In this document: one piece after another, positions 1 to 9,100 of the stretch | How the letters are laid out: each line of letters opens with the position of its first letter | Position numbering within the stretch: the stretch's first letter is position 1 | Assembly (NCBI RefSeq): GCF_934525195.1 | Contig: NZ_CAKSZA010000007.1 | Location: forward strand, 1-64,000 | DNA from: an uncultured Eubacterium sp. | Lineage (GTDB): Bacteria > Bacillota > Clostridia > Oscillospirales > Acutalibacteraceae | Direction: 5' to 3' | Length of the DNA: 64,000 bases | Made by a program: the position numbers and the translations under genes | The notes under the pieces: generated by a model | Database searches by the model: none | What the model was told of the DNA's origin: nothing | The model's input: the letters and a program-made list of their open reading frames with translations, nothing else

Positions 1-80
1 TATTTGATAATTGAATATTATCCTCTACTCAAATATATTTTTTATTTTTAATAGCACAAAATGCTAATTAAATCTATACA

Positions 81-127
81 AAATGCAAAAATGCACATTT
101 TCCGTGCAAAATTGCATACTTTTTATA
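81..127. repeat. 47-bp imperfect direct repeat, left copy
   Basis: This segment matches 1165-1211 at most positions without gaps, including shared blocks AAATGCAAA, TGCACATTTT and TTTTTATA. It contains a dyad: arms at 83-96 and 104-117 (11 of 14 positions complementary) around a 7-bp spacer. The two copies flank the recombinase gene at 203-1123, so they may be recombinase-binding or recombination sites. They could also be shared operators, since each lies upstream of a gene. Confidence 0.55.
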
Positions 128-202
128 AATATCCATCATTTTCAATCGACTTTTGAGATAATCTCCGTCATAATTGATTTATCAATATACGGAGGATTTT
201 TT

Positions 203-1123
203 ATGTTTAATTTAGTTGATGAAAAGGATAAATATTTGATAGTCTGTAAGTCCTTAAAAGGTTTAAGTGACCTAACTCTCAAGGCTTACAAAATTGATTT
301 GAAACAGTTTTGCGATTTTATGAAGCATCGTGACTGTTTTGACAAAAATGAACTCAATTCATATATCAATATGCTACACAATAAGTACAAGCCAAAAAGT
401 GCCAAACGAAAGATTGCCTGTGTTAAAGCATTTTATCGGTATATGGAAATTGAGGATATTATTGAATTCAATCCGTTCCATAAAATCATTTTGAAATACA
501 AAGAAGCCTTAAAGTTGCCAAGAACGATACCATTGAACTGTATTCAGAATATGCTTGCCTACGCATACAAACAACATTCCATTACTGTTACTAAGTATCA
601 AAAAGAGGTGGCTCTTCGAAATATCGTTGTTCTGGAACTGCTGTTCTCTACCGGTATGAGAGTTTCGGAAATTTCGAATCTGAAAACTTCAGCTATCAAT
701 CTCGGAGATAACACAATTCGTATCTTCGGCAAAGGCTCAAAAGAACGCATTATGTGCATAAGTAACGATTTATGTAAAACGATAAGCAATTACCTGATAA
801 GCCGTTCGCAAAAGTCTTATTACCTATTGGTAAATAGGTTAGGCAATCGCTTATCTGAGCAGTCCATACGATATATGGTTAATGATTATGCAAATGCTGT
901 TGGAGCACCATTGCACATTACACCACATATGTTCAGACATACTTTCGCAACTGAGCTCCACAATGAAGATGTGGATATAAGATACATTCAGCAGTTTCTC
1001 GGACATAGTTCTATTGCTACAACACAAATATATACCCATATCAGCACAAGCAAAACCCGTGAGATATTAGAGTCAAAGCATCCGAGAAATAAGATGAATT
1101 TGTCCTTAAATAAAAAAGAATAA
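203..1123 (+). CDS. XerC/XerD-like tyrosine recombinase
   Basis: A 306-residue tyrosine recombinase that cuts and rejoins DNA through a 3'-phosphotyrosine. The N-terminal SAM-like core-binding domain spans roughly residues 1-95 and the catalytic domain follows. Visible active-site residues are Arg in TGMRVSEI, Lys in GKGSKER, His and Arg in HMFRHTFA, His in LGHSS and the nucleophile Tyr in TQIYTHI. I chose ATG 203 because GGAGG at 191-195 sits directly upstream; a longer reading from 83 would begin inside the left 47-bp repeat and has no ribosome site. It is the size of Xer proteins and of short integron-like or ICE recombinases. It is distinct from the 403-aa integrase at the other end of the element, and which substrate it uses cannot be told from sequence. 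Confidence 0.9.
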   Translation: MFNLVDEKDKYLIVCKSLKGLSDLTLKAYKIDLKQFCDFMKHRDCFDKNELNSYINMLHNKYKPKSAKRKIACVKAFYRYMEIEDIIEFNPFHKIILKYKEALKLPRTIPLNCIQNMLAYAYKQHSITVTKYQKEVALRNIVVLELLFSTGMRVSEISNLKTSAINLGDNTIRIFGKGSKERIMCISNDLCKTISNYLISRSQKSYYLLVNRLGNRLSEQSIRYMVNDYANAVGAPLHITPHMFRHTFATELHNEDVDIRYIQQFLGHSSIATTQIYTHISTSKTREILESKHPRNKMNLSLNKKE

Positions 1124-1164
1124 TACACTTTTAATATAGGCTTTATTGGCAAATTGTCAATGCA

Positions 1165-1211
1165 AAATGCAAAACTGCACATTTTTTCTACAAAAACGTA
1201 TCATTTTTATA
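1165..1211. repeat. 47-bp imperfect direct repeat, right copy
   Basis: Partner of the repeat at 81-127, placed just after the recombinase stop codon and 141 bp before the next start codon. The left half is nearly identical between copies; the right half has diverged. A shorter stretch here (AACTGCA and ATTTTTTCTAC) also resembles 14737-14755, upstream of the RHS gene. Nothing else is recognised in 1124-1351. Confidence 0.55.
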
Positions 1212-1351
1212 TCTTGACACTAAAAATATCAAAAATTTTGTGTTTCATATATATAGTGTCGAAAATTGCAAAAGGCAACACAAAAAATTTGAATTTTTGA
1301 AAGAATTTTTACAATAATTATATGTTGATAAAAAACAAAGGAGGTCTTAAA

Positions 1352-2263
1352 TTGTCATCATATATTCATTTTACAGAAGAAGAAAGAGAACGAGCAAGAA
1401 CTACAGATATTGTAGAACTGCTCAAAAGTCAGGGTGAAACTTTGAAAAGGTCAGGCAGTGAATATGAATGGCTTGACGGAACACAGAAGGTCACTATTAG
1501 AGGAAACCTTTGGTTTCATCAGTATGAAAGAGTCGGCGGTGATGCAGTAGGCTTTGTCAGAAAGTTCTATAACAAAGAATATGCTGAAGCTGTGCAGTTT
1601 CTTTTAGATGGAAAATGCGGTGCTGTCATCAGAACCAAACCAAAAGAAATTGAACGAAAACCATTTGAAATGCCCAAAGCATATTGGAATATGAACAGAG
1701 TCAAAGATTATCTGTGCAATGTCAGAGGTATTGATGAGGATATCATTCAGGCATTTGTGGATAAGAAAATGATTTTTGAATCATTAGATTATCACAATGC
1801 GGTGTTCGTTGGTTTTGATAAAAACGGTGTTCCTCGTCATGCTAATAAGCGAGGGATACTCAAAAGCAACACATTCAAGGGAAATGCTGAAGGCAGTTTA
1901 GATGAGTTTGCATTCCATTGGATTGGAACGAATAACAAACTATTCTTGTTTGAGGCGCCCATTGATATGCTCTCATATATATGTATGAATAAAGAAAATT
2001 GGAAAGAAAATAGTTACGCAGCATCCTGCTCCATCTCGGACAGGGTGCTTTTTCAATGCCTGAATGATTATCCGAATATCAATGAAGTGTTCATAGGTTA
2101 TGATAACGATTTTTATGGTCAGAGAGCTGCTAAAAGAACACAAAATAAATTGGATAATATGAATGGTTATAAATCAGAAATAATTGTTCCGTCATATAAA
2201 GACTGGAATGAAGATTATTTAAATGCAGACGAAGAAGGGAGTGAAATCAATTGGGTAATATAA
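1352..2263 (+). CDS. DUF3991/TOPRIM-domain protein of conjugative elements
   Basis: A 303-residue protein of the type found beside VirD4 genes in Firmicutes integrative elements. The N-terminal half (DIVELLKSQG ... GGDAVGFVRKFY) is a primase-like zinc-finger/DUF3991 region, although the zinc cysteines of true CHC2 fingers are not evident. The C-terminal part, around LFLFEAPIDMLSYI and VFIGYDNDFYGQRAA, matches a TOPRIM fold with an acidic Glu and an acidic Asp-x-Asp pair. The start is TTG 1352, behind a strong AAAGGAGG; the upstream ATG at 1322 would place that ribosome site inside the gene. Related proteins are thought to act in element replication or relaxosome processing. The 3' end overlaps the next gene by 13 bp, indicating co-translation. 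Confidence 0.75.
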   Translation: MSSYIHFTEEERERARTTDIVELLKSQGETLKRSGSEYEWLDGTQKVTIRGNLWFHQYERVGGDAVGFVRKFYNKEYAEAVQFLLDGKCGAVIRTKPKEIERKPFEMPKAYWNMNRVKDYLCNVRGIDEDIIQAFVDKKMIFESLDYHNAVFVGFDKNGVPRHANKRGILKSNTFKGNAEGSLDEFAFHWIGTNNKLFLFEAPIDMLSYICMNKENWKENSYAASCSISDRVLFQCLNDYPNINEVFIGYDNDFYGQRAAKRTQNKLDNMNGYKSEIIVPSYKDWNEDYLNADEEGSEINWVI

Positions 2264-4143
2264 TGGCTTTGGTTGTAGTTGCAGTTGTAATGGTGTCTAT
2301 TCTTAGTGGAATAACATTGTTGACACATGTCTACAGCTTAAATGAAATTAAAAATAAAACGGTTGGTAACGGACAGCATGGTACTGCTCGTTGGGCAACT
2401 AAAAAGGAAATCCATGACACCTATGCAGAAGTACCATTCAATCCGAAAGAATGGCGTAAAGGAAACTGTCTGCCAACAGAACAAGGTTTGATCGTTGGCT
2501 GTAAAGGAACTAAGTTCGACACAACAGCACTTGTGGATACAGGAGATGTTCATGCACTTATGATTGGTGCTGCCGGTGTTGGTAAAACAGCATATTGGAT
2601 GTATCCGTGTATTGAATATGCTCTTGCAACAAGTATGTCTTTCTTGTCAACCGATACCAAGGGTGACATCATGCGAAACTATGGCACGATTGCCCAAAAG
2701 TATTATGGTTACAACATATCAGTCATTGATCTGCGTAATCCTACCAAGAGTAATGGTAACAATCTTTTACACCTTGTAAATAAGTATATGGATATGTATC
2801 AGAAAAATCCGAAGATGTTAGTTTACAAGGCAAAGGCAGAAAAGTATGCAAAGATAATTGCTAAAACCATAATCCTGTCAGGAATGGATGCCGCCTCCTT
2901 CGGACAAAACGCATATTTCTATGATGCCGCTGAAGGTCTGTTGTCAGCAACAATATTGCTTGTTGCTGAATTCTGTGAGCCTGAAGAAAGACACATTGTA
3001 TCAGTGTTCAAAATCATTCAGGAACTGTTGGCTCCTGCAAAGGGTAAAGGCAATAAAGGAAAGAATCAATTTCAGACCTTAATGGAACTTCTTCCTGATG
3101 AACACAAAGCAAAGTGGTTTGCAGGGGCAGCTCTGAAAACAGCAGAACAGAGTATGGCTTCTGTTATGTCTACTGCATTATCAAGACTTAATGCTTTTCT
3201 CGACTCAGAACTTGAGCAGATTTTGTGTTTTGATACAGAGATAGATGCAGAGCGATTCTGTAATGAAAAGTCTGCAATTTTTCTTGTAATGCCTGAAGAA
3301 AACCCGAACACGTTCTTTATGATTTCCTTAATTATTCAGCAGTTATACAGAGAGATACTCTCGGTTGCTGATGAAAACGGTGGTAAACTTAAAAATCGCT
3401 GTGTATTTTTCTGCGATGAGTTTGGCACGCTGCCCAAGATAGAATCAGCAGAAATGATGTTCAGTGCATCCCGTTCAAGACGATTACAGATTGTGCCGAT
3501 TATACAATCCTTTGCTCAGCTTGAAAAGAACTATGGTAAGGAAGGCAGTGAGATTATTATTGATAATACACAACTCACAATATTCGGTGGTTTTGCTCCA
3601 AATAGCAGCTCGGCAGATGTATTGTCAAAAGCACTTGGCAGCAGAACAGTCATGACAGGCTCGGTAAGCAGAAGCAAGAACGATCCGTCACAGTCACTGC
3701 AAATGATAGAAAGACCATTGATGACACCCGATGAGTTAAAGTCTCTGCCCAAGGGAAACTTTATTGTTATGAAAACAGGCTGTTATCCGATGAAAGTGAA
3801 GCTGAAATTGTTTTTCAAATGGGGTATTGAATTTGAAGAACCATATGAAATGGAAGAACAGGGAAATCGTGAGGTTAAGTATGCCAATAAGAATGAATTG
3901 ATAGATGAGATAATACGCAGATATCATCCTGAATGGATGGATCCTGCTGAGGAAAATGAAGATAACAACAACTCATCATCAGGCGGTCAAAATCATGTAA
4001 AGGCAGAACAGTCTGTTGAAAATGAAAAAACAGAAGCAAATTACGATGAAAGTCAACAGAAAGCCGAAGAACAGGATAAGTCTACTTCTATTAAAATTGA
4101 ACCACCATCAAGAAAAGAGGATGAACAAGATAGGCAGACTTAA
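2251..4143 (+). CDS. VirD4/TraG-type conjugal coupling ATPase (CD1115 family)
   Basis: A 630-residue type IV coupling protein that would bring the relaxosome to the transfer channel. One N-terminal membrane segment (about residues 4-27) is followed by the P-loop GAAGVGKTAYW and a Walker B region VFFCDEFGTLP. Both are hallmarks of the VirD4/TraG family, and the length is full. The C-terminus (after about residue 560) is acidic, polar and low-complexity. The start is TTG 2251, with AAGGGAG at 2235-2241; ATG 2263 is an alternative. It overlaps its neighbours on both sides, so it is part of a transfer operon. Downstream channel genes (TrbL, VirB4, PrgI types) that normally follow are absent, so this copy probably belongs to a defective element. 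Confidence 0.9.
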   Translation: MGNIMALVVVAVVMVSILSGITLLTHVYSLNEIKNKTVGNGQHGTARWATKKEIHDTYAEVPFNPKEWRKGNCLPTEQGLIVGCKGTKFDTTALVDTGDVHALMIGAAGVGKTAYWMYPCIEYALATSMSFLSTDTKGDIMRNYGTIAQKYYGYNISVIDLRNPTKSNGNNLLHLVNKYMDMYQKNPKMLVYKAKAEKYAKIIAKTIILSGMDAASFGQNAYFYDAAEGLLSATILLVAEFCEPEERHIVSVFKIIQELLAPAKGKGNKGKNQFQTLMELLPDEHKAKWFAGAALKTAEQSMASVMSTALSRLNAFLDSELEQILCFDTEIDAERFCNEKSAIFLVMPEENPNTFFMISLIIQQLYREILSVADENGGKLKNRCVFFCDEFGTLPKIESAEMMFSASRSRRLQIVPIIQSFAQLEKNYGKEGSEIIIDNTQLTIFGGFAPNSSSADVLSKALGSRTVMTGSVSRSKNDPSQSLQMIERPLMTPDELKSLPKGNFIVMKTGCYPMKVKLKLFFKWGIEFEEPYEMEEQGNREVKYANKNELIDEIIRRYHPEWMDPAEENEDNNNSSSGGQNHVKAEQSVENEKTEANYDESQQKAEEQDKSTSIKIEPPSRKEDEQDRQT

Positions 4144-4390
4144 TCATATTTACAAAGCAGATTTGTCACACCGTGCTGTATCTGTATATATCTATCTTTT
4201 TGACAGAGCCAATAAGGATGGAGAATGCTGGCCCTCTATTCCTACCATAGCAAAAGAATTAAAACTCTCTGAATCAACAGTTCGGAGAGCTTTGAAAGAT
4301 TTAAGAAAAGAAGGCTTTATCATTACTGAACAGAGATACAGAAAACATGGCGGCAAGAGCAGTCTGCTTTACAAATTGAAAATGCAATGA
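4121..4390 (+). CDS. Helix-turn-helix protein (replication-initiator A/HTH_36 type)
   Basis: An 89-residue protein whose middle, WPSIPTIAKELKLSESTVRRALKDLRKEGFI, is a clear winged helix-turn-helix. Similar small proteins commonly follow virD4 in Clostridia conjugative elements. ATG 4121 lies inside the end of the coupling-protein gene (23-bp overlap). AGAGG directly abuts this ATG, which is unusually close, so translation probably depends on coupling. A start at ATG 4016 is possible but would only add lysine-rich sequence from the other frame. Confidence 0.75.
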   Translation: MNKIGRLNHIYKADLSHRAVSVYIYLFDRANKDGECWPSIPTIAKELKLSESTVRRALKDLRKEGFIITEQRYRKHGGKSSLLYKLKMQ

Positions 4391-4521
4391 ACAAAAAGAA
4401 AATCCTTCCGCCAAAAGAGTATTATGATCAATTGGTGGAAGGTGGCTCCTGTCATCATGATAGGTGTAGTGAAGTACCCATCTTAAATATATACAACAGA
4501 AAGAGTATTTACTTGATTTAA
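4387..4521 (+). CDS. Small ORF, 44 aa, possibly a truncated gene
   Basis: ATG 4387 overlaps the TGA of the helix-turn-helix gene (ATGA), the usual arrangement for coupled translation. The peptide begins MNKKKILPPKEYYDQL and contains a CHHDRC cluster. I recognise no family. Its position matches the point where the transfer module breaks off, so it may be the 5' remnant of a longer gene fused to unrelated sequence after a deletion. Confidence 0.4.
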   Translation: MNKKKILPPKEYYDQLVEGGSCHHDRCSEVPILNIYNRKSIYLI

Positions 4522-4568
4522 TATACGACAAAGATAACCTCTATAAAATTTACTGATTTATAATATGA

Positions 4569-4736
4569 ATATGTTGGAAAATATCAAGTAATTTTAGTAA
4601 GATACAGGTTGGCGCAACTGTCTATGGATATGCTTCTAATCCCTACAGTCATGTTGGTATCTATATTGGTAATGGTCAGGTAGTTCATAACCTGTCAGGA
4701 ACTGTAACCGTTAACAAACAAATCGTAAAGCATTAA
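4569..4736 (+). pseudogene. Remnant of an NlpC/P60- or CHAP-type cell-wall peptidase
   Basis: The frame ending at TAA 4734-4736 reads ...VGATVYGYASNPYSHVGIYIGNGQVVHN.... The HVGIYIGNGQVVH core is the catalytic-histidine strand of NlpC/P60 or CHAP cysteine peptidases. The catalytic cysteine half and any start codon are missing, and an in-frame stop lies just upstream. Such peptidases are standard late components of Gram-positive conjugation modules, where they open the wall. The fragment therefore marks the far side of a deletion that removed the genes between the helix-turn-helix gene and the peptidase. Apart from this and the small ORF before it, 4391-4819 shows nothing. Confidence 0.65.
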
Positions 4737-4819
4737 ATTATAGCTAAAAATAATATTGTCGTTCGAATTATTCATTTTAAGAATTTTTTTCTGTAATTCA
4801 AACGCTTTTTTCAACTTAT

Positions 4820-5017
4820 TTAGCTTAAAACCTTTGAATATGTTAGTGAGATATTGTGAATACTTGGTTTATCAACTTTATCGGGCTTGCCGACTTTGAT
4901 AATAATATCGAATACACTATCTTCAAAATATAATCCTGTTTTAGTAATAATCTTACATTTTTTATCGTAAATATCCGTTGATTTCACTTTGTTTTGAGAA
5001 GAAAAAGATTTTCTCAT
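4820..5017 (-). CDS. Small protein of unknown function, 65 aa
   Basis: Not recognised. It is supported by an excellent ribosome site (AGGAGG, complement of 5029-5034) 11 bp before ATG 5017. It is also the last co-directional gene after the RHS/protease/lipoprotein operon, 54 bp past the preceding stop. The product is basic at its N-terminus with no signal peptide or membrane segment. It could be a small cytoplasmic partner or immunity-like product, but nothing in its sequence says so. Confidence 0.5.
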   Translation of the reverse strand: MRKSFSSQNKVKSTDIYDKKCKIITKTGLYFEDSVFDIIIKVGKPDKVDKPSIHNISLTYSKVLS

Positions 5018-5071
5018 GTATATATCGACCTCCTTTTTGCAATAGTAATTAATTTATTGATAATTCAAATT

Positions 5072-5542
5072 TTAGAATAGATTTTCGGTTAATGAAGAAT
5101 CACCCATTTTATATGCGGCACCTTCAATTTCGCTGTTAGCGAATTTTAAGTAGTAGCAATCATCTTCTCCCATATAAATTGTACCGAAAACACCTTCAGT
5201 ATTATCGTCGTATATTGCTATAAGTTCAGCAAAGGATGTCTTCATTTTTACATCGGGAACAGTGGCATTCTTTTCTGCATCTAATAAATCTGCTATATCA
5301 TCTTCGTCAAAATCAACATCCATTTTGAAACCACTGTAATTTACATAAAACTTTTTAATCTTTTTTTCAGTATCTTTACTTGGCTCAGTTGATGTTTCTG
5401 TAACTGTATCAGTTTTTTTCTCTGATACAATTTGATTATTGTTTTTTGATGATATCTTATTTTCAGATGATGTATTATTACTGCAGGAAGCTAAAGCAAA
5501 TGAAATAATAATACACATAATGATTAATAATACTTTTTTCAA
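5072..5542 (-). CDS. Lipoprotein of unknown function, 156 aa
   Basis: Signal peptide with lipobox ALASC (Cys at about residue 20), followed by a Ser/Asn/Lys/Thr-rich linker to about residue 60. A globular C-terminal domain of about 95 residues follows, with an acidic patch (DVDFDEDD). The start is TTG 5542 behind AGAGAAG. Expected location is the outer face of the membrane. It follows another lipoprotein gene by 22 bp and so belongs to the operon led by the RHS gene. The domain family is not recognised. Confidence 0.75.
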   Translation of the reverse strand: MKKVLLIIMCIIISFALASCSNNTSSENKISSKNNNQIVSEKKTDTVTETSTEPSKDTEKKIKKFYVNYSGFKMDVDFDEDDIADLLDAEKNATVPDVKMKTSFAELIAIYDDNTEGVFGTIYMGEDDCYYLKFANSEIEGAAYKMGDSSLTENLF

Positions 5543-5564
5543 AATTCTTCTCTTTTCTTATGTT

Positions 5565-6044
5565 TTAATACCACTTATCAATCCAGCCGTCTTTATCAGT
5601 AGAAATCTTTGTTGGATTTGCAGTTGAAGTTGTTTCTTTTTCGGTTGGCTTAACTGCAGCAGTAGTTGTAGTAGTTTTATCTCTTTTCGTTGTTGTTTCA
5701 AATTCAATTTTATTATCGTCAGAATTTTCAGAGGAATTGTTCTGTGCCTGTTTTGTTGATGAAATTGTTTTTTCAGTAGTAGTTAGAATGGTAGTATGTT
5801 CTTTAGTAACATATTCACCATTCTTTTTTGCGACCGCTTTGCCGTTATCATCCGTTACAATTTCAGCGAAAACAGTGGCGTTTTTATCTTCTGTCACAGG
5901 CTCATAATAATGCGTTGTGCCTTGTTCATCCGTAACAGCAGTTGTAGAGGGCAACTGAATGTTGCCCTCCTTATTGACTGAACATGAAACAAAAATACTG
6001 ACTATAACAACAATTATTGAAATAATAAGTAATTGCTTTTTCAT
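5565..6044 (-). CDS. Lipoprotein with long Thr-rich stalk, 159 aa
   Basis: ATG 6044 gives MKKQLLIISIIVVIVSIFVSC, a lipoprotein signal with lipobox FVSC. The mature part is extended and dominated by Thr, Ser, Lys and Glu, with runs such as TTTTT, ending DGWIDKWY. This looks like a spacer that holds a short C-terminal tip away from the membrane. The start lies 1 bp after the stop of the 41-aa peptide gene (TAATATG), so translation is coupled to it. A longer frame from 6137 would merely read through that peptide gene in another frame. Function unknown. Confidence 0.75.
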   Translation of the reverse strand: MKKQLLIISIIVVIVSIFVSCSVNKEGNIQLPSTTAVTDEQGTTHYYEPVTEDKNATVFAEIVTDDNGKAVAKKNGEYVTKEHTTILTTTEKTISSTKQAQNNSSENSDDNKIEFETTTKRDKTTTTTAAVKPTEKETTSTANPTKISTDKDGWIDKWY

Positions 6045-6045
6045 A

Positions 6046-6171
6046 TTACCATCCATCACTGCCGTCAACAATATTGTCATCAGGCTTAATATCGTTGATG
6101 CTTGTTGTGATAACATCAACTGTTTTGAATTCTTCAATATAAGCAGCTGGCTTTAAGTATTTTTCCTTCAT
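6046..6171 (-). CDS. 41-aa peptide with DVITTS motif, candidate secreted or modified peptide
   Basis: The frame begins MKEKYLKPAAYIEEFKTVDV, continues with ITTS and ends GSDGW. AAGGAGG sits 7 bp before ATG 6171 and overlaps the end of the subtilase gene; only 2 bp separate that stop from this start. The lipoprotein start follows by 1 bp. Short Clostridia proteins with an N-terminal KP..E.F.TEDVITTS-like leader are familiar to me from genome annotation as hypothetical proteins, some suspected to be peptide precursors. That is recollection, not a search. There is no hydrophobic signal. It could be a substrate of the adjacent protease or a short regulatory protein. Confidence 0.65.
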   Translation of the reverse strand: MKEKYLKPAAYIEEFKTVDVITTSINDIKPDDNIVDGSDGW

Positions 6172-6173
6172 TG

Positions 6174-9100
6174 CTATGCCTCCTTGGCAAGTAAATTTTT
6201 AACAGCATTTTTTGTGCTTAAATCAATCTCATCATCAGCTAAAACAAGGTCAGCAACACTCTTGAATGAAGCCTTTTGAACATTTGAATAAAAATACATT
6301 CCGTCAATACAAATATATGCTCTTGCCGTTATTTCTCTGCTCTGATAAGAATCAGGAATGTTTGCAATAACAAGATTGAATGATGTATTGTCACCGTTTG
6401 TTACACGATTATTTGCAACGAGCCGCTTAACATTCTTGTTATCCACAGTGTCTATAGAAAGATTTTCTGCACCTTTCTGACTGTAAATAAATCCGTATTC
6501 AATATTGCTTGCAAGCTCTTCAACTTCAGGTATTGCAGTCCAGTCAAAACCAAATCTCAAGCCGGCAACGGATGTGCAGATTGATTTACCTTTAGCGTGT
6601 GTGTTAATACCCTCCACTAAATCTTTGTTATTTTCATCAACAGCACGGCTGTCACTCGGAATAAAATTCAATCCATCAGGATAATAAATCCATTCTTTTT
6701 TTGCCCATTGTTCAGCAAAAGAGCCTGTAGGTGCAACAACAGTATATTTTCCGTTTATGTTGCTTTCTAGATTGGTGCCTACCTTTAAACTATCTGATAA
6801 ATATAATGTAAAATTATCATTTTCAGGAAAATAGAAATAGCCGCTTATACTTTCAAGATTTGGTGCAAAAAGGAAGTCAAGCTTATCGCAAGCTTTAAAG
6901 TTTGAGCGTTTGTAATTGAATTTTGTTGCTGAAGGTGCGTAAATAAATTCAATGACAGGTTTCTTACCGTTTTTAATTTGCTGCAATCCCACATCGTCAA
7001 AATCAAATGCAGGAACTTGTTTTAACTTTGGCGCATATATGTTCTTTAGTGAAAATGCATTGATAAATTCAGCATCAATTATACTTTCTATGCTTTCTGC
7101 ATTTTCAATGTTCACAGTTTCTATATACTCACCCGTGAAATCACCGCCGCCAAGTGTTTTGCACATCGGCAGGTTTATTGTTTTTGAAAATGCATCTTTA
7201 AATGCGTAGCCCCAAAGCTTTGTGCAATTTGGTAAATCTATAATTTCAAATGGTGCTTCTGCAAAACCGTTAGATCCAACTTCTGTAATTTTAGAAAAAT
7301 CCATATCCTGCGGTAATGAAACACATCCGCCAAAAGCATATTCTCCTATTTTGTAAACATTCGGGATATATACACTTTCAAGCAAAGTACATCCTCTGAA
7401 AGCACCATTAAGATCTGTCAGTTTAGGTAAAGATGCTGTTTTTACAGGCGTAGACTCAAATGCTCTGTTTATATATATTAAATTTGGAAAATCAGCCTCG
7501 GTTATACCTGTCCCGGAAAGACATTGTATTTCGGCAGTTTTAAGGTTATCCTTAAAAGAAAAAGTATTTATCATACTGCAATTATAAAACGCTTCTTCGC
7601 CAAGATAAGTTATATTCGGCATATATTCTTCATTAAGAGAAAAACAGTTTTTAAACACTGCCGTATTCCAACAGCTTTCAACTCCTTCTGCCACAATTCG
7701 CTGCAGTGAACTGTTTTCAAAGGCATTGCTCTTTAATTCATCTATTGTTTTTGGTAATTCTATATTAACAATATCACTGTTTTTAAAACAGTTTTCTCCG
7801 ATAGCAGTAGGTGTTATTCCTTTAATAGTATCAGGCAGTTTGATAGCAACATATTTACCGTTATATGATGTTATTGTTCCGTCATCAGTAATTTCAAAAT
7901 CATTTTCATCGGCATTTCTGAATATCTGATAACTTGCAGAAGTATATTGGCTGTGAAGTGAACTGCCAACGATTGGAAAGGCAGCGGCAATTATAGTTGC
8001 GTGAGTATCAATTGTAATCGGACCTGAATATTTTGTTCCGTTTGATGCACTTGGTAAAGTATTATTAGTAGTATAAATGATTTTTGTGTTAAGTCTGTCT
8101 GCAGATGTCAATTCCACTTTGATAGTGTCATCATATTGTCCGCCCTCATAATTAAATGTGACAGGGCTTTTTCTATCGCCATCAATAAGATTAAAATAAT
8201 TAAGTAGCCCTGCACCTGCCCACAATTTGTCTGCAGATTTGTTTGTATTGAATGCAGAAGCCTTGATTTTTTCATATACTTCATCAGGAGTCAGTGTATT
8301 ATTTTGCATAAGAACAATTGCAGCAGCCGCTGAAACAAAAGGAGCAGAGGCTGATGTACCTGTAAAACTGTTTGTATATCCACCACCAAGTTTAGATGTG
8401 TATACATTCGTCCCGGGAGCAGCTATGTCAACAGTAGTTCCGTAATTTGAAAAAAAACATTTTACTCCATTTGGGTCAAAGGCAGAAACAGCAAAAACAT
8501 TTTCATCATTTGCAGGTGTGCTGTCTGCAGTATCAAGATTTTCATTTCCTGCACTTGCAATTAAAGCAATTCCACTTTTTTTCAGTTCTTCAAGCAATTG
8601 CGTTTCGGTTGGGAGAGGTTTTCCATATCCGCCAAAACTCATATTGATTACATCAGGCTTCTCATTCATATTAAGTATATATTCATAAGTGCATATAAGA
8701 GATGAAGTATACACATGCCCGTCCGCACTGCCTGCTTTAAAGCCCTGAATTTTCACATTATCGGTAGTAGCCTGTGCAATGATTCCTGCACAGCTTGTTC
8801 CGTGACCTTGGTCATCCATTTCATCATTTTGATTACCTGATGTGCTGAAATTAGTGTTTGTTCGTAAAACTCTTGACTTAAGAAGAGAATGTGTATAATC
8901 AATACCAGAATCAATAATTCCGACAGTTACATCGGATAACTTTTTATTTTTAAAATATTTAACAGTTGTATCTGATTCTGTAAATGTGTACGCCCATTTT
9001 TCATCATTAGAAAAATTTGCATATGAAGTGGCATTGAGATTATATATTCTGTCATTAGATACAGTTAAGCCTTGCTTTTTATACTGAAATGCTGCCTTTT

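Noticed and set aside
83..202. 40-residue N-terminal extension of the first recombinase
   Set aside because: Starts inside the 47-bp repeat, is not recombinase-like, and bypasses the strong GGAGG before ATG 203.
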